Positions 11,377 to 24,010 of a stretch of 64,000 nucleotides of DNA are shown here, piece by piece. Under the pieces are notes generated by a model. That model made no database searches and was not told the origin of the DNA. It was given only the letters and a program-made list of their open reading frames with translations. Position 1 is the first letter of the stretch. Every line of letters starts with the position of its first letter. The position numbers and the translations under genes were made by a program. Source of the stretch: Petrosia ficiformis (lineage: Eukaryota > Porifera > Demospongiae > Haplosclerida > Petrosiidae); the NCBI GenBank assembly GCA_947044365.1, contig OX345636.1, positions 47,842,896-47,906,895 on the forward strand, read 5' to 3'.

Positions 11377-11809
11377 ATTAGTAGTGTACACTTTACAAAG
11401 ACTGTAGAGAATATTTCTTTTTGCCTCCTACCATAACAGGCCTGTTAAATATTCTAATATAATAATTATGATATGTATACTTGCAATTGCTACAAGTATT
11501 CTCAAAATTCCTGTGTTGTGACGAGCCATATTAAAAGATGCTAGTCATTGTATGATTAGTGATTTTGATTAAATTCTTACACGAATAAGGATTGCTGAAT
11601 TCATTACTATGGTAACTTACACTGATACTCATATCAAACAGGCAAACTTCCTTTAGAAGTATCAATTAGATACATGTACATGTAAGTAAGAATTTGATCA
11701 AAAATATTATAATTATCTAATTATAATTACAAGTTGTATGTGTCCGTCTTCATGTGTAGTGTATGTATGTGTGTCTGGTCATTCACTAGATTATATACAT
11801 TACCCCGGC

Positions 11810-12055
11810 CTTCACCTAATGCCAAGTGTTAAGTTAGCCTGTTTATACAGTAACAGGCATATGAGATGTTTGATTCAGACCCTTCCAGCTGGGCTGCTTT
11901 GGTAGCTCAGTTGGTAGAGCATCTGTCTTGAGAGTGTCGTAGGTTCGAATCCCACATGAGGCAACTCTCATTTTCATTTTTTTCCATTGCCTCAGGTGTC
12001 TTTCTTTCTTTCTTACTTTCTTTCTTTCTTTTTACATCTCCTGTAACATCATGTA
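11810..12055 (+). mobile_element. tRNA-derived SINE, copy 2
   Basis: Same head (CCCCGGCCTTCACCTAATGC), tRNA-like body at 11896-11963 and CTTT-rich tail as copy 1. A deletion of about 7-8 bp removes part of the anticodon arm. A and B boxes remain good (GGTTCGAATCC). Confidence 0.9.
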
Positions 12056-13635
12056 TCGTATCTATGATAATCAAATACTTATGTTTAAAATGTAAATTCT
12101 TGCCAGGGTTCTAGCTGTACCCTTCTATATGTTACTAGTACTCTTCTTAACTCACTGATAATTAATGCTGTACCTTGTATTATTTATATAACATGCAATT
12201 GCTTGAGCAATGATGTGATAATGATGATAATTGAGGCAATCCCGAGCGAGCCCCAATTAGTGTAGTTAACTGAACTAATAAACAAATAATCTTTTGTGAA
12301 AAGCAAAGGATCTTAAATGGGTTCAAACGTGAATATTCTTTGGAGCTCAAGGACTGTTTCCTTTTTGTTTTGTATCTTCGTAGCATATGCCCAATTACAC
12401 ATGTACTATTTCAGGCACAGCAGCAAAACATTCTCAGGCTCACCTCCACAATGCTTTGCATTTCGCTAATTAAAATTAAAGTATATTATATGTTCGTACT
12501 GTAGGTACATGTACGTAGGTGTGGCTGTGGTAATTACTGATTGCATTCTTCTATTTGAAACTCCCAGTGAGATGCAGTGTTCTTGCTAAGGATTTTCAAG
12601 TCTGGGTCAATTTTTTGGATTTTCTAGTGCTTGACCCACTAACCAGAATGCTACTATGTCATTTTGAATACGTTTTTGTTTATCAGGTGTGTCAGGAGCT
12701 TACTATTGTGCATTATAGGTGCACCTTAGAGGCTTAGCAAGGACACTGAAACTTGGTAGCTAAGGAAGTGTATAATTAATAAATATTTGATCCAAGTTAT
12801 TATCCTAGATATGATGCATGTATCTATTCTAGTGAATGGCCTGTATACACACACTACACATAAAGATGGACACATATATGTTTATTGGAATCATGTTTAT
12901 ATATATATTAATCTATATAATAATACAGTTGTCTGTCTGTCAAATTCAACTGCAACAAAGACCCAGAAAATTAAACGTTGACATGTGACATGACCTAATA
13001 AAAGGAGGCGTTGACAGTAAATTTGACATTTGAGCACTAAGAAGAAGCTTTGAGGAGAGATGAATGGTAATCAATGACAGAATTATACAAAAAGAGCTGA
13101 GAAGAGCTTTGGAGACAGTAGTTGAAAGAGAGTTCAAGAGATCTTTAGATAGAGATAGACGTGACAAACATGGACAAGACTAACTGATATAGAGGGAGAA
13201 GCCCAGCTATCATCTGATAGAGATATACATAGACAAACATGGACAAGACTAACTGATATAGAGGGAGAAGCCCAGTTATCATCTCATAGAGATATACATA
13301 GAATGAGCCTGTGGTGTACTACACTTAGAAAGCACACACATGCCTAGATTAAACCATCGAATGCAGTATTAAGCTAGTTACTATAAATATCACAGTGGTT
13401 TATTACTTGATTAATCCAAAAATAATCATTTGAATTGTTGTAGAATTAAAATTAAATTTTACTTGTGACTACTAGTACCTCACTAAACCTCTAGTCATGC
13501 TTGTGATGTTAATGCTGACTATACTGTAAGATTGTGGTTAACCACTTGACATTCTTGATACATTGTGGTATGTCCACTAACATATGTGGCTATGTGTATA
13601 ATCTGAACACAGGAAATAAGTGCATTTGATAACTG
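12056..13635. other. Low-repeat stretch; one 75-bp tandem duplication
   Basis: A segment with ACATGGACAAGACTAACTGA and TATAGAGGGAGAAGCCCAG occurs twice in tandem at about 13145-13300. No exon with good splice sites and a recognisable product was found. Confidence 0.5.
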
Positions 13636-13803
13636 TCTCTTTGTGTCTATGTACAATGTATCTGTGTGTATTTATGTCTGTGTGTCTGTGTGCGTGTGTG
13701 TCTGTGTGTGTATCTTATGTGTGTGTTTGTGTGTGTGAGTCTATGTGTGTGTCTATGTGTGTGTGTGTGTCAATGTGTCTGTGTGTTGGTGTCGGTGTGT
13801 GTG

Positions 13804-13834
<31 letters not shown>

Positions 13835-13912
13835 GTGTATATATGTCTGTCTGTGTGTCTGTCTGTCTGTGTGTCTGTGTGTCTGTGTCTGTATTTGTGT
13901 GTCTGTGTGTGA
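13636..13912. repeat. TG / CTGT microsatellite
   Basis: Interrupted TGTG and CTGT repeats. Open frames rich in C/V/S/L here are repeat artefacts. Confidence 0.95.
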
Positions 13913-14580
13913 CCAGGGTTAGAGAGCATGCTTGAGACTTCTTAGATTTAGGTGCATTTAGTACATGTATATCCCCCTCCCCCCTTCAAAACATTTTCTA
14001 GATAAATCCCTGGTGACTATATGTGTATTTACATTTATTTTATACTTATAAGGTAAAAAGAATCATTTATAATTATTATGCAATAATAATTATAGTTAAT
14101 TAATAGCACTGTTAATTAATTTTAATAGTTATTAATACTCGAGAGACTGTTTACCAGACATGGTGGTTATAAATATGTTTACTATAGAATATAATTATAA
14201 TAATAATTAAAAGAAATCTGCTTACATCACTGATTTTAGAGTAGGACGAGTCATGGTTAGTTAATAATGGCTAAGATATCAAGTTAATGAAATTAGCAAG
14301 TATTGCCTTATAAGGTAACTAAAGCTACCTTCTCATAATAAACTGGGATATTGGAGTGTCTTTGTAATATGAGTAGAGATATCCATGACTGTATGAGAGT
14401 GTTAGTTGTTTGTGTATAGTGAGATAATAATTATATATGATATATTGATACTTATCAGTTAGTACATGTATATGTACATGTACATGTGCATGCAGACAAC
14501 CAGTCTATGGTCATTAATTCATTATTAATTATCAATTTTACATAATATATTTATGATTTTCTGTATAAGTGCACATATCA
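13913..14580. other. AT-rich stretch, nothing recognised
   Basis: Only very AT-rich sequence with TACATGTA clusters near 14463-14495 was seen. Confidence 0.4.
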
Positions 14581-14584
14581 TGGA

Positions 14585-14820
14585 ATGTTTATGTGTGTAT
14601 TTGTGTCTATGTCTGTGTGTGTGTGTTTGTGTCTGTGTGTGTATCTGTGTGTATCTTTGTCTGTGTCTATGCCTGTGTGTATCGGTGTGTCTATGTCTGT
14701 GTGTCTGTGTGTGTGTGTGTCAGTCTGTGTATCTGTGTGTGTGCATGTGTCATTGTGTGTCTGTGTGTGTCTGTGTGTTCCACCACATATGCATGTGTGT
14801 GTACATGTAATACATGTACA
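14585..14820. repeat. TG-rich microsatellite/minisatellite
   Basis: Runs of GTGTCTGTGTGTGT with degenerate units. Frames on both strands are artefacts. Confidence 0.95.
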
Positions 14821-14897
14821 TGTAATATCATAGTTTATAATTATTATCATTGATTTTTTATAGTAACACTTTTGACAAATTAGACACATATATCATA

Positions 14898-14948
14898 CAG
14901 GTGTCTTTCTTTCTTTCTTTCTTTCTACATCTTCCATAACATCATGTA
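14898..14948 (+). mobile_element. SINE tail-only fragment
   Basis: CAGGTGTCTTTCTTTCTTTC, then TCTACATCTTCCATAACATC, is the 3' end of the SINE family without the tRNA-like part. Confidence 0.7.
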
Positions 14949-15249
14949 CTTGGAAACTATACTTACACACTTACATACACAAGTATGCATAGTACATAAA
15001 TACATGTACATGTTCATGGACACACACATACACATAATTATAACTGTCATAAAGTTATACACAAAATATAATTGTTTATTTATTTTATTTATTTTATTTC
15101 ACATTTTTTAATAGAAATGTTATAATTTGGTAGATGTTTGCTATTATAGTGTTAGACAGTTTGACTGGTTTATATATACATGTACATGTAGTTATACATG
15201 TACATGTATTTTAAATGTATCAATATAATATATATTGTAATTAGAAAGT

Positions 15250-15446
15250 ACATGTCAATAAAAAGTCACCATACAGTATCAGTAATTATCTTAGTTCTAC
15301 TCTCAGTGTAGTATAGTAATTACTGTATCACTACTGTGGTGTTGAATTGACATGTATAGCAATTACTGTTGAAACTACTGTTGAACTACTGTAGTGGGAC
15401 AATGAAACTAATGAGTAATTACTGTACTGTATGGTGACTTTTTATC
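15250..15446. mobile_element. MITE-A copy
   Basis: Runs from ACATGTCAATAAAAAGTCAC to ATGGTGACTTTTTATC; the last few bases of the right terminus are lost. Confidence 0.85.
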
Positions 15447-15471
15447 TATACATAATGATAATTATACAGTA

Positions 15472-15895
15472 TATGTCAATAAAATGTCACTATACAGTAC
15501 AGTAATTACCATAATTCTACTGTTAGTATATTACTCTATCACTACTGTGCTGTTCAATTGACAAGTACACCAATTACCGTCAAAACTACAATGTACTCTT
15601 GAACTACTACAAAACACTTCACCATACAGTAACAGTAATTACCTTAGTTCTACTGTCAGTATAGTATAGTAATTACTATATCACTACTATCATTACTATG
15701 GTCTTGAATTGACAAGTACACCAATTACTGTTAAAAGTACTGTTGAACTACTGTTACAGTATTGTTAATTCTAGATGATGTATTATTATTAATTTATAGA
15801 TCATGTTTTTCATGAGAAATATAAAACAAGTTTATTTCTATACAGTATATGTCAATAAAACGTCACTATACAGTACAGTAATTACTTAGTGATTT
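15472..15895. mobile_element. Cluster of partial/rearranged MITE-A copies
   Basis: Starts TATGTCAATAAAATGTCACT. An internal duplication begins at about 15612 (TTCACCATACAGTAACAGTA), and a further left end occurs at 15848 (ATGTCAATAAAACGTCACTA). Copies are nested and truncated. Confidence 0.75.
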
Positions 15896-16370
15896 CATTT
15901 CTGAGAAACTGGTTTAGTTGTCATGTATTATACAGTATATAAGAATAAATGAGTGAGCCTATTTTTGCCATCATAGGCAATATCATTGAATATTTGTAAT
16001 AATAACGAGTCGCCTTTAGGCAGAGTTATACCCAGATAAAACCCCTCCATAGCAGGTAGTATATCTGGCATATACACCTCCTCACCATGGTTTATAGATT
16101 TAATATAATATGTAGTACGAATCAGTTAGAGTTTCATGTCTTTTTGTGTTACAGGAAAAGCTTATAACCTCTAAACATTTATTATTTGTACCACAGATTG
16201 AATATTGCTCGCTCAGCCTCACTGTATTATATTCATATACAAAATTTTGTTATGTTTGTAGTTAAGTTTGTATACAAAAATGTAATAACCAATTATTGAG
16301 AAATTACGTCAAGTGATAATATTTGATTGATCTGTTGTCGTTCAAACATGTGCTTTTTACATGTATAGTT
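15896..16370. other. AT-rich stretch, nothing recognised
   Basis: No gene, RNA or shared repeat was recognised. Confidence 0.4.
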
Positions 16371-16858
16371 ATATATAGTATGTATAGTATGTATGTACAA
16401 TAGTATGTATGTATAGTATGTATGTACAATAGTATGTATGTATAGTATGTATGTACAATAGTGTGTATGTATAGTATGTATGTACAATAGTATGTATGTA
16501 TAGTATGTATGTACAATAGTGTGTATGTATAGTATGTATGTACAATAGTATGTATGTATAGTATGTATGTACAATAGTATGTATGTATAGTATGTATGTA
16601 TAGTATGTATGTATGATAGTATGTACATGTATGTATAGTATGTATGTACAATAGTATGTATGTATAGTATGTATGTAGGATAGTATGTATGTATAGTATG
16701 TATATACAATAGTACGTATGTATAGTATGTATGTATAGTATGTATGTATGTATGATAGTATGTATGTATATGTATAATGTATATACATAGTATGTATGTA
16801 CATGTATATACATAGATATATGTACATGTATATATACATGTACATGTATATACATGTA
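16371..16858. repeat. 29-bp TATG-type minisatellite
   Basis: The unit TATGTATAGTATGTATGTAC followed by AATAG repeats many times and degrades into TATG/TACATG. The 158-215 aa minus-strand frames are repeat artefacts. Confidence 0.95.
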
Positions 16859-16911
16859 CAGGTATTATAGTATGTGTGCGGTAGTAGACTTTCTGGTGTG
16901 TTTTAAAGCAT

Positions 16912-17072
16912 GCCTCAACAAGAGTTAGCATCTTCAGCAAATTAACAAAGAGTTAATGCACAATATACTCATAATTAACTATGCCTTCTGGCCCAAAGAG
17001 AGAACTGTGCTGTGCCTAATAAGAAGCTCTTTGGGCTAATGGTGCACCATATGAGCTCATCAAAAACACTGA
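16912..17072 (+). repeat. Dispersed repeat R1, copy 2
   Basis: Same orientation as copy 1. Shared phrases include CTCATAATTAACTATGCC and AAGAAGCTCTTTGGG. Confidence 0.7.
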
Positions 17073-17128
17073 TATGTATGTACATGTATAATTGTACATA
17101 TATACACATACATGTTTATACATGTAGT

Positions 17129-17289
17129 CAGGGATGTGGATTCATTGAGCCGACTGCCAGACATTTTGACCTATTTTCACCACAGTGACTCTTGTCCTGC
17201 TCCCCATGTACTTTTTGTACAGTTCAGTTTCACTTTACCGGACATTCACTGGACAATGTCCTGCATGACTGGTTGATTCCACACCACTG
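17129..17289. mobile_element. hAT-like MITE with 8-bp target duplication
   Basis: The ends CAGGGATGTGGATTC and GATTCCACACCACTG are imperfect inverted repeats starting with CAG. The flanks are CATGTAGT (17121-17128) and CATATAGT (17290-17297), an 8-bp target-site duplication matching at 7 of 8 positions. CAG ends with 8-bp duplications are the hAT superfamily signature. At 161 bp it is non-autonomous. Confidence 0.75.
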
Positions 17290-17497
17290 CATATAGTCAT
17301 GTGATTTATGACTTGTCAATTAATATCAAATTAGAAAATCATGCAGAAATCATCAGTATACATGTAGATATAGATAATAGTGGAATTTGAAACAAGCCTG
17401 AGCAAGCCCTGCGCTGGTGTTGAAGTTCAAGATTTTCTGCATAATACATATATACATCTCATAGTAAATTTCTACTCTTTAATTATACAATACAGTA

Positions 17498-17665
17498 CAT
17501 GTCAATAAGAAGTCATCATACAGTAATTTTACTTGTATTGTACCTTAGTTCGTAATTACTGTATCACTACTGTGGTATTAATTGACAAGTACACCAACTA
17601 CTGTTACAACTACTGTTGAACTACTGTAGTGCAGAAATGAAACTACTGAGAGATTACATAGTCGT
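17498..17665. mobile_element. MITE-A copy, right end lost
   Basis: Starts CATGTCAATAAGAAGTCATC and keeps the interior (AGTACACCAACTACTGTTAC). It stops after GAAACTACTGAGAGATTAC. Confidence 0.8.
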
Positions 17666-17879
17666 ATAGTCACGTATGTGACCCAAGTATGATTATAATT
17701 AAACCCAGTGGAAAGCAATCATAGGGATGGCACTGCCGGTCATAAAGATATACACTATTTATAATAACAAGTTCACTGAAAACACTTCACTTCTTTTTTC
17801 AGTCTATGTGTAACCACTACACATCACTATTTGTGACTACAGTATCTTTTAATTATCTTGAGACATCATATTTATTTTA

Positions 17880-18500
17880 TACTGTACTGTACTGTACATA
17901 CTGTGCAGTACTATAGTATACTGTAGTATACTATACTATACTGTACTGTACTGTATTGTACTGTATTGTACTGTACTGTGCAGTACTGTAGCATACTGTA
18001 CTATACTGTACTATACTGTACTTTACTGTATTGTACTGTACTGTGCAGTACTGTACTATACTGTACTATACTGTAGATAATCTTGTCTATGATAATTATC
18101 AGTGCCACTTTAAAAATAAAAATAAAATAAAATAATATGTACTATACTGTACTGTACTGTACTGTACTGTACTGTACTGTACTGTACTGTAGTATACTGT
18201 ACTATACTGTACTGTAGTATACTGTACTGTACTATAATCTACAATACAATACTATACTGTACTATACTATACTATACTGTACTATACTATACTATACTGT
18301 ACAATACTATAATATACTGTACTATACTGTACTATACTATACTATACTGTACTATAATCTACAATACTATAATATATAATATACTGTACTATACTGTACT
18401 ATACTATACTATACTATACTTTACTATACTGTACTATACTGTACTATACTGTACTATACTGTACTATACTGTACTATACTGTACTATACTGTATCATATT
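17880..18500. repeat. ACTGT/ACTAT pentanucleotide satellite
   Basis: Long arrays of TACTG and TACTA pentamers, the complementary register of the 10.5-kb field. Confidence 0.95.
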
Positions 18501-18849
18501 GACTTTATATATATAATTATATAGATAAGATTACTATTGTTATTGTTGTATTGTATACTATTACATCACAACTTACAGGAACTAACAGTAATATGATGTT
18601 ATACTGTTGAGTTTACTCATTCTACTAGGAAGTGTCTAGAATCATTATACCTTACAATATTAATAGTTAAACTTGTTTTAGTATGTTTTATGTATCATGT
18701 TGCATAGTTCTCATAATAACTGTACATACACTTGTATAATGATACAATAAATACATACAATATACCTACATGTACATGCATTGTATACATGTATACAGTA
18801 TATGTATATGTATATGTTACATGTACATGTATATATTACATATGTACAT

Positions 18850-18995
18850 GCTCAGTTGTTAGAGCATCTGTCTGGAGTACAGAGTGTCATGGGTTTGAAT
18901 CCCACCTGAGGCAAATCTTATTTTCATTTTTCCATTGCCTCAGGTGTCTTTCTTTTTTTCTTTCTTTCTTTCTACATCTCCTGTAACATCATGTA
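18850..18995 (+). mobile_element. SINE copy 3, 5'-truncated
   Basis: Begins inside the A box (CTCAGTTGTTAGAGCATCTG) and keeps the anticodon arm, B box (GGGTTTGAATCCC) and full CTTT tail. Confidence 0.88.
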
Positions 18996-19341
18996 CATGT
19001 ACATACATATATTTGATCAGCCGTGGTCATATTTTGACCTATTTTGACCTAGACATGATCAGACATGATAGATATCTGATTGCTATCATAAGCACTGATG
19101 TTGGAAGTGTTTGTTATATATTTTAGTTATATTGATTACAGAGTATGAGAAAATGATTTTCAATATTTTCGTGTACTTACACGTATGACGAAAACACAAA
19201 TTGCTACTCTGACAAAAATTGTGGAGTAGATTTATAACTTCAAAAGGTACTACACACTTTGATTTTACACATAACATAGGGAACTATCTGTCATTAAATT
19301 ACAAACAATGCACCTATTAAAAACATGTACATGCATGTATA
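18996..19341. other. AT-rich stretch, nothing recognised
   Basis: No gene or shared repeat was recognised. Confidence 0.4.
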
Positions 19342-19650
19342 GTACATATCAGTCACCATACAGTAACAGTCTGTATAGTAAAGTATAGTAATTACTGTAC
19401 TGTATGCTGACTTTTCAATGATAATTAGGGAAACACTTATACAATTAAATGTCACCCACCATACAGTACAGTAACAGTAATTACATTAATTCTACTGTCA
19501 GTATAGTATAGTAATTACTGTATCACTACTGTGGTGTTCAATTGACAAGTATACTAATTACTGTTAAAACTACTGTTGAACTACTGTAGTGTGGAAATGA
19601 AACTACTGAGTAATTACTGTACTGTATGGTGATTTTTTATTGACATATAT
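19342..19650. mobile_element. Two MITE-A copies, one internally deleted
   Basis: 19342-19412 is a short deleted form with both end motifs (CAGTCACCATACAG / TGTATGCTGACTTTTCAATG). 19441-19650 is nearly full length and ends TGATTTTTTATTGACATAT. Confidence 0.8.
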
Positions 19651-20509
19651 CGTATAGCAACCCCTGACCCCTTGTTTCTTTATAGACATGTCAACATATG
19701 TTTTAGTACAACCTCCAGGTAATGTACATGACTACATGTACATGTACATGACTACATGTACATATACATGACTACATGTACATGATGCATGTGTACAGAT
19801 CAATGAAAGCTGTAATATATAATAACATAATTATCTACTATATATAAGATTATACTATAACTCAATATAATTTAATAAGATATAATTATTGAAACCTAAT
19901 TTTGTATTGATAATATATTGTCTCTATGATTGCTTTGTCATGACAACATTAACTTATTTTTCCATTCTTCTTACTTTTACTTGCATTTGCAGTTTCCACA
20001 TGCTCAGTTTATTACCTTATCTGCTGTAACTCAGTTCACATTCTATTACCAGGGGAGGAGAAAAGAGGGGGGTAGATTTGAGCCCCTCACTTTAGTAGCT
20101 AAATAATTATAATGTACTGCATAATAACTGTACTGTACATTAATGATTTTAGCTCTCAGATTGCACCAGAACCATTCTCAGAGAATCCAGATTCAAAATT
20201 GTTCTGTATAGGCAACCGCTGTAAGAGAGCACATGGCATGGAAACATGCCCATACTTTCTTACATATACCCCAACAGACAATCTTCAGCCCCACATTTTT
20301 ACTTACCTGTCTCCTCCCCTAATTACATGCTATGGCTATTAATTGACCAAGCCTTCTACATATGCATCATGTATGGGACACTAACAAATATATATTCAAC
20401 TCTGAGGAAACCAGTCATAAGAATTTCACTGCAGGCCATACTAAATTAAATTTTGACATATTTGCAAATAAGAAAGAACTAGACGTGTAATGGTAAAGTC
20501 ATCTGTTCA
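19651..20509. other. No supported gene
   Basis: Two overlapping frames (20112-20342 and 20246-20449) are open but have no recognisable domain or clear splice sites. A TACATGTA cluster lies at 19730-19790. Confidence 0.4.
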
Positions 20510-20770
20510 TATTCTAGATAACCTCTAAATTATGATGTGATGACTTTATATGTACTATAGTGTATAATTTAATATCATAAGGTTAATTAATACATGATTA
20601 TACTATAACTCAATAATGAAGCGCAATGGATTGAAATTTGACACACACAAAGAAGGATAATTATATGAATTAGTACAGGTAAAAGGTTGTTGGTCCTTCT
20701 AAACTAAGTTATGAACATTAAATATTAATATTTAGAACATGGTGAACGTTTAGTAGTAGAGGTGTTATTT
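20510..20770 (+). repeat. Dispersed repeat R2, copy 1
   Basis: Shares GATGTGATGACTTTATATGT, GGATTGAAATTT and GGTGAACGT with 27520-27770 and, inverted, with 29648-29930. Similarity covers roughly 240 bp. Confidence 0.75.
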
Positions 20771-20923
20771 AATCACTAATTATCTTGTGAGATTAAGTGA
20801 ACTTTTTAATGTATACATGTATGTTAATTAAGGGTTTTAGTTGTAGCTATGAGTAATGTATATTATAAATATACATGTACATGTATATTATAAATATACA
20901 TGTATATTATAAATATACATGTA

Positions 20924-21064
20924 CTGGGCTGCCTTGGTACATGTAGCTCAGTTGGTAAGAGCATTTGTCCGGAGTGCAGAGTGTTGTGGGTTCAAATCCC
21001 ACCTGAGGCAAATAATCTTTCTTTTTTTCTTTCTTTCTTTCTTTTCATCTCAAGTCATCATGTA
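20924..21064 (+). mobile_element. SINE copy 4
   Basis: The tRNA-like body (20931-21009) has an extra 7 bp between acceptor stem and D arm (GGTACATGTAGCTC). The CTTT tail ends in TCTCAAGTCATCATG, a tail variant shared with copy 5. Confidence 0.88.
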
Positions 21065-21199
21065 TATTAGGAATTGGTTTGTGGTAGGGAAACACAGAAC
21101 ACTATAGGTGGTTCTGGGATATCCTTCCTGCTGGCAGTCGAGTTGTTCCTAAAATCATTATCTGAGGGACTCCTTCCTCCCCGTGTGTGATTATAATTG

Positions 21200-21391
21200 G
21201 TATATAATGAACCCCTCTATTCAAAAACACTGTGAAATGAGGACACCCCTATATTAAGGACACTTACAGATGTCCCAAACTGTACTTTATAGTATAAATT
21301 CACCCATGAAATGAGGAAACCTCTTTAAATTAGGACGAGTATGTTTGTCCCAAGGGTTTCCAGAAATGAGGGATTCCACTGTATCATCGGA
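21200..21391. mobile_element. Decayed pogo/Tigger-like MITE
   Basis: Contains AACCCCTCTATT at one end and TGAGGGATTCCACTGTA at the other, with GAAATGAGGACAC and TGTCCCAAACTG inside, like the cleaner copy at 50612-50761. Confidence 0.55.
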
Positions 21392-21499
21392 TTAGTGTTT
21401 AGTTTCACAATGAGGTTTAAGGTTTTGTATTTACTATAACACATGCAAATTTTCAGTGACTCTATTGTGTAACCACTAGAGCTTGACTAAATCAATCAG

Positions 21500-21780
21500 T
21501 TCAGTTAGATGGTAGAAAGGGAAGTAATTATAAGCCAGTTCAGTGTAATAATATATATATTAATTAGGAAGAGAAGTAATTATAGCTATGTTTAATTAGT
21601 TCAGTGCAGCTATAATTACTTCTCTTCCTAATATATACATTATTACACTGAACTGATTTAACCTAGCTACAATTACTTCTCTTCCTAATATATACATTAT
21701 TACACGGAACTGATTTAACCTAGCTATAATTACTTCTCTCATACATTAGGAAGTGAAGAGATTATAGATCAGTTCGGTTA
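21500..21780. repeat. Inverted and tandem repeats around AGGAAGAGAAGTAATTA
   Basis: AGGAAGAGAAGTAATTATAG on one side and its complement TAATTACTTCTCTTCCTAAT repeated two to three times on the other allow long hairpins. CAGTTCAGTGTAATAATATA and its complement take part. Confidence 0.8.
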
Positions 21781-21784
21781 ATTA

Positions 21785-22015
21785 ATGTCTGTCTGTCTCC
21801 GTCTGTCTGTCTGTCTCTGTCTGTCTGTTTCCGTCTGTCTGTCTCTGTCTGGCTGTCTCCATCCATCTGTATGTCTGTCTGTCTCCGTCTGTCTGTCTGT
21901 CTCCGTCTCTGTCTGTCTGTTTCCGTCTGTCTGTCTCTGTCTGGCTGTCTCCATCCATCTGTATGTCTGTCTGTCTCCGTCTGTCTGTCTGTCTCCGTCT
22001 GTCTGTCTGTCTGAC

Positions 22016-22046
<31 letters not shown>

Positions 22047-22062
22047 GTCTGTCTATATACAT
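21785..22062. repeat. CTGT/CTCCGT microsatellite with internal duplication
   Basis: GTCTGTCTGTCTCCGTCTGT units. A block including GGCTGTCTCCATCCATCTGT occurs twice, about 118 bp apart. Confidence 0.95.
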
Positions 22063-22445
22063 GTACTCTTGTGTACACTATTATAATAATTTTAATTATT
22101 CATGCATTATTTAGTTATTGTTTTGTTTGAATAACATTCTAATTGTTAAAATTAATAATTAATATGATCTAATTATTATGTCACAATCACATGTTTATAT
22201 GTACACCTGTTTGTAAGACCAGCTGGCAATTGAGTTACAGTTTATAGTTATTATATAACTCTCTTCAGCTTTAATTATTAATGTTGTGTTTTTGCTGTAT
22301 GAAAAAGAATTTAATATAATTATACTAATAAATTTAGTTGTATCATATTTTAAATTCCTCTAGTAATCAACAAAACACATAATTATATGAAAAGGACATC
22401 TTATCGTTTAAGCAGTTTTAATTCTACCATTTTTTCCTTGAAACA
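22063..22445. other. AT-rich stretch, nothing recognised
   Basis: No gene, RNA or shared repeat was recognised. Confidence 0.4.
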
Positions 22446-22794
22446 GCACAGTAAAATGCAGTACATACAATACAGTACAGTACAGTACATATAGTATAGT
22501 ATAGTATGGTACAGTACAGTAAAGTACAGTAATACATGTATAGTATAGTATAGTATAGTATTGTACAGTACAGTTAAGTACAGTACATATAGTACTGTAC
22601 AGTATAGTACAGTATAGTTAAGTACAATATAGTATAGTACAGTACAGTATTGTACAGTACAGTGACATATAGTACTATACAATACAGTACAGTACGGTAC
22701 AGTATGGTATACATAATTATAATTACAGTATATTATACATGTAATGAAGTACAGTACTATGTATTATAATACAATTCTGTAGAGTTACTATACA
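22446..22794. repeat. AGTAC/AGTAT pentanucleotide field
   Basis: Same composition as 10.5-11.3 kb. It ends with ATATAGTACTATACAATACA, which recurs at 24004. Confidence 0.9.
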
Positions 22795-23115
22795 GCATGG
22801 TATACATGTAATATAGTAGAGTACTATACACAGTATGGTATACATGTAATATAGTAGAGTACTATACACAGTATGGTATACATGTAATATAGTGGAGTAC
22901 TATACACAGTATGGTATACATGTAATATAGTAGAGTACTATACACAGTATGGTATACATGTAATATAGTGGAGTACTATACACAGTATGGTATACATGTA
23001 ATATAGTAGAGTACTATACACAGTATGGTATACATGTAATATAGTGGAGTACTATACACAGTATGGTATACATGTAATATAGTAGAGTACTATACACAGT
23101 ATGGTATACATGTAC
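22795..23115. repeat. 38-bp minisatellite, about 8 copies
   Basis: The unit CAGTATGGTATACATGTAAT followed by ATAGT(A/G)GAGTACTATACA is almost identical between copies. Alternate copies carry GTAGAG and GTGGAG, suggesting dimer amplification. Confidence 0.95.
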
Positions 23116-23249
23116 GTATAATAAAATGTAGTAAATTATAGTAATTTAACAACTAAAGTACAATGCTCTAACAACACTGATAATACTATTTTACAGTGCT
23201 GTACTGTTGTTGCAATACATACTACATTGTTTTGTTACTCTGTTACTAC

Positions 23250-24010
23250 ATTATGCTGTTGTTTGAATATTATATTGTTAACTGTACTATCAATACTGTA
23301 TGTTGATATAATACTGTTCTGTTGTTAACTGTTTTGTGTGTTGTTGTTAACTGTACTATCAATACTGTGTGTTGTGTTCTGTTTTAACTGTATTGTGTGT
23401 TGTTAACTCACCTATCAATACTGTGTATTGTTATAATACTGTTCTGTTGTTAACTGTATCATGTGTTGTTGTTAACTGTACTATCAATACTGTGTGTTGT
23501 TATAATACTGTTCTGTTGTTAACTGTATCATGTGTTGTTGTTAACTGTACTATCAATACTGTGTATTGTTATAATACTGTTCTGTTGTTAACTGTATCAT
23601 GTGTTGTTGTTAACTGTACTATCAATACTGTGTGTTGTTATAATACTGTTCTGTTGTTAACTGTATCATGTGTTGTTGTTAACTGTACTATCAATACTGT
23701 GTGTTGTTATAATACTGTTCTGTTGTTAACTGTATCATGTGTTGTTGTTAACTGTACTATCAATACTGTGTGTTGTTATAATACTGTTCTGTTGTTAACT
23801 GTATCATGTGTTGTTGTTAACTGTACTATCAATACTGTGTGTTGTTATAATACTGTTCTGTTGTTAACTGTATCATGTGTTGTTGTTAACTGTACTATCA
23901 ATACTGTGTGTTGTTATAATACTGTTCTGTTGTTAACTGTATCATGTGTTGTTGTTAACTGTACTATCAATACTGTGTGTTGTTATAATACTGTTCTGTT
24001 GTTTATATAG
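23250..24010. repeat. 69-bp minisatellite, about 9 copies
   Basis: The unit contains TACTGTTCTGTTGTTAACTG and ATGTGTTGTTGTTAACTG. Because 69 is a multiple of 3, the array reads as a 213-residue frame with a 23-residue repeat. Low complexity and lack of context make it non-coding. A fragment recurs at 24185-24290. Confidence 0.95.

Noticed and set aside
23369..24010. 213-residue open frame with a perfect 23-residue repeat
   Set aside because: It is the translation of a 69-bp minisatellite; low complexity, no splice or promoter context, and the array sits between other simple arrays.
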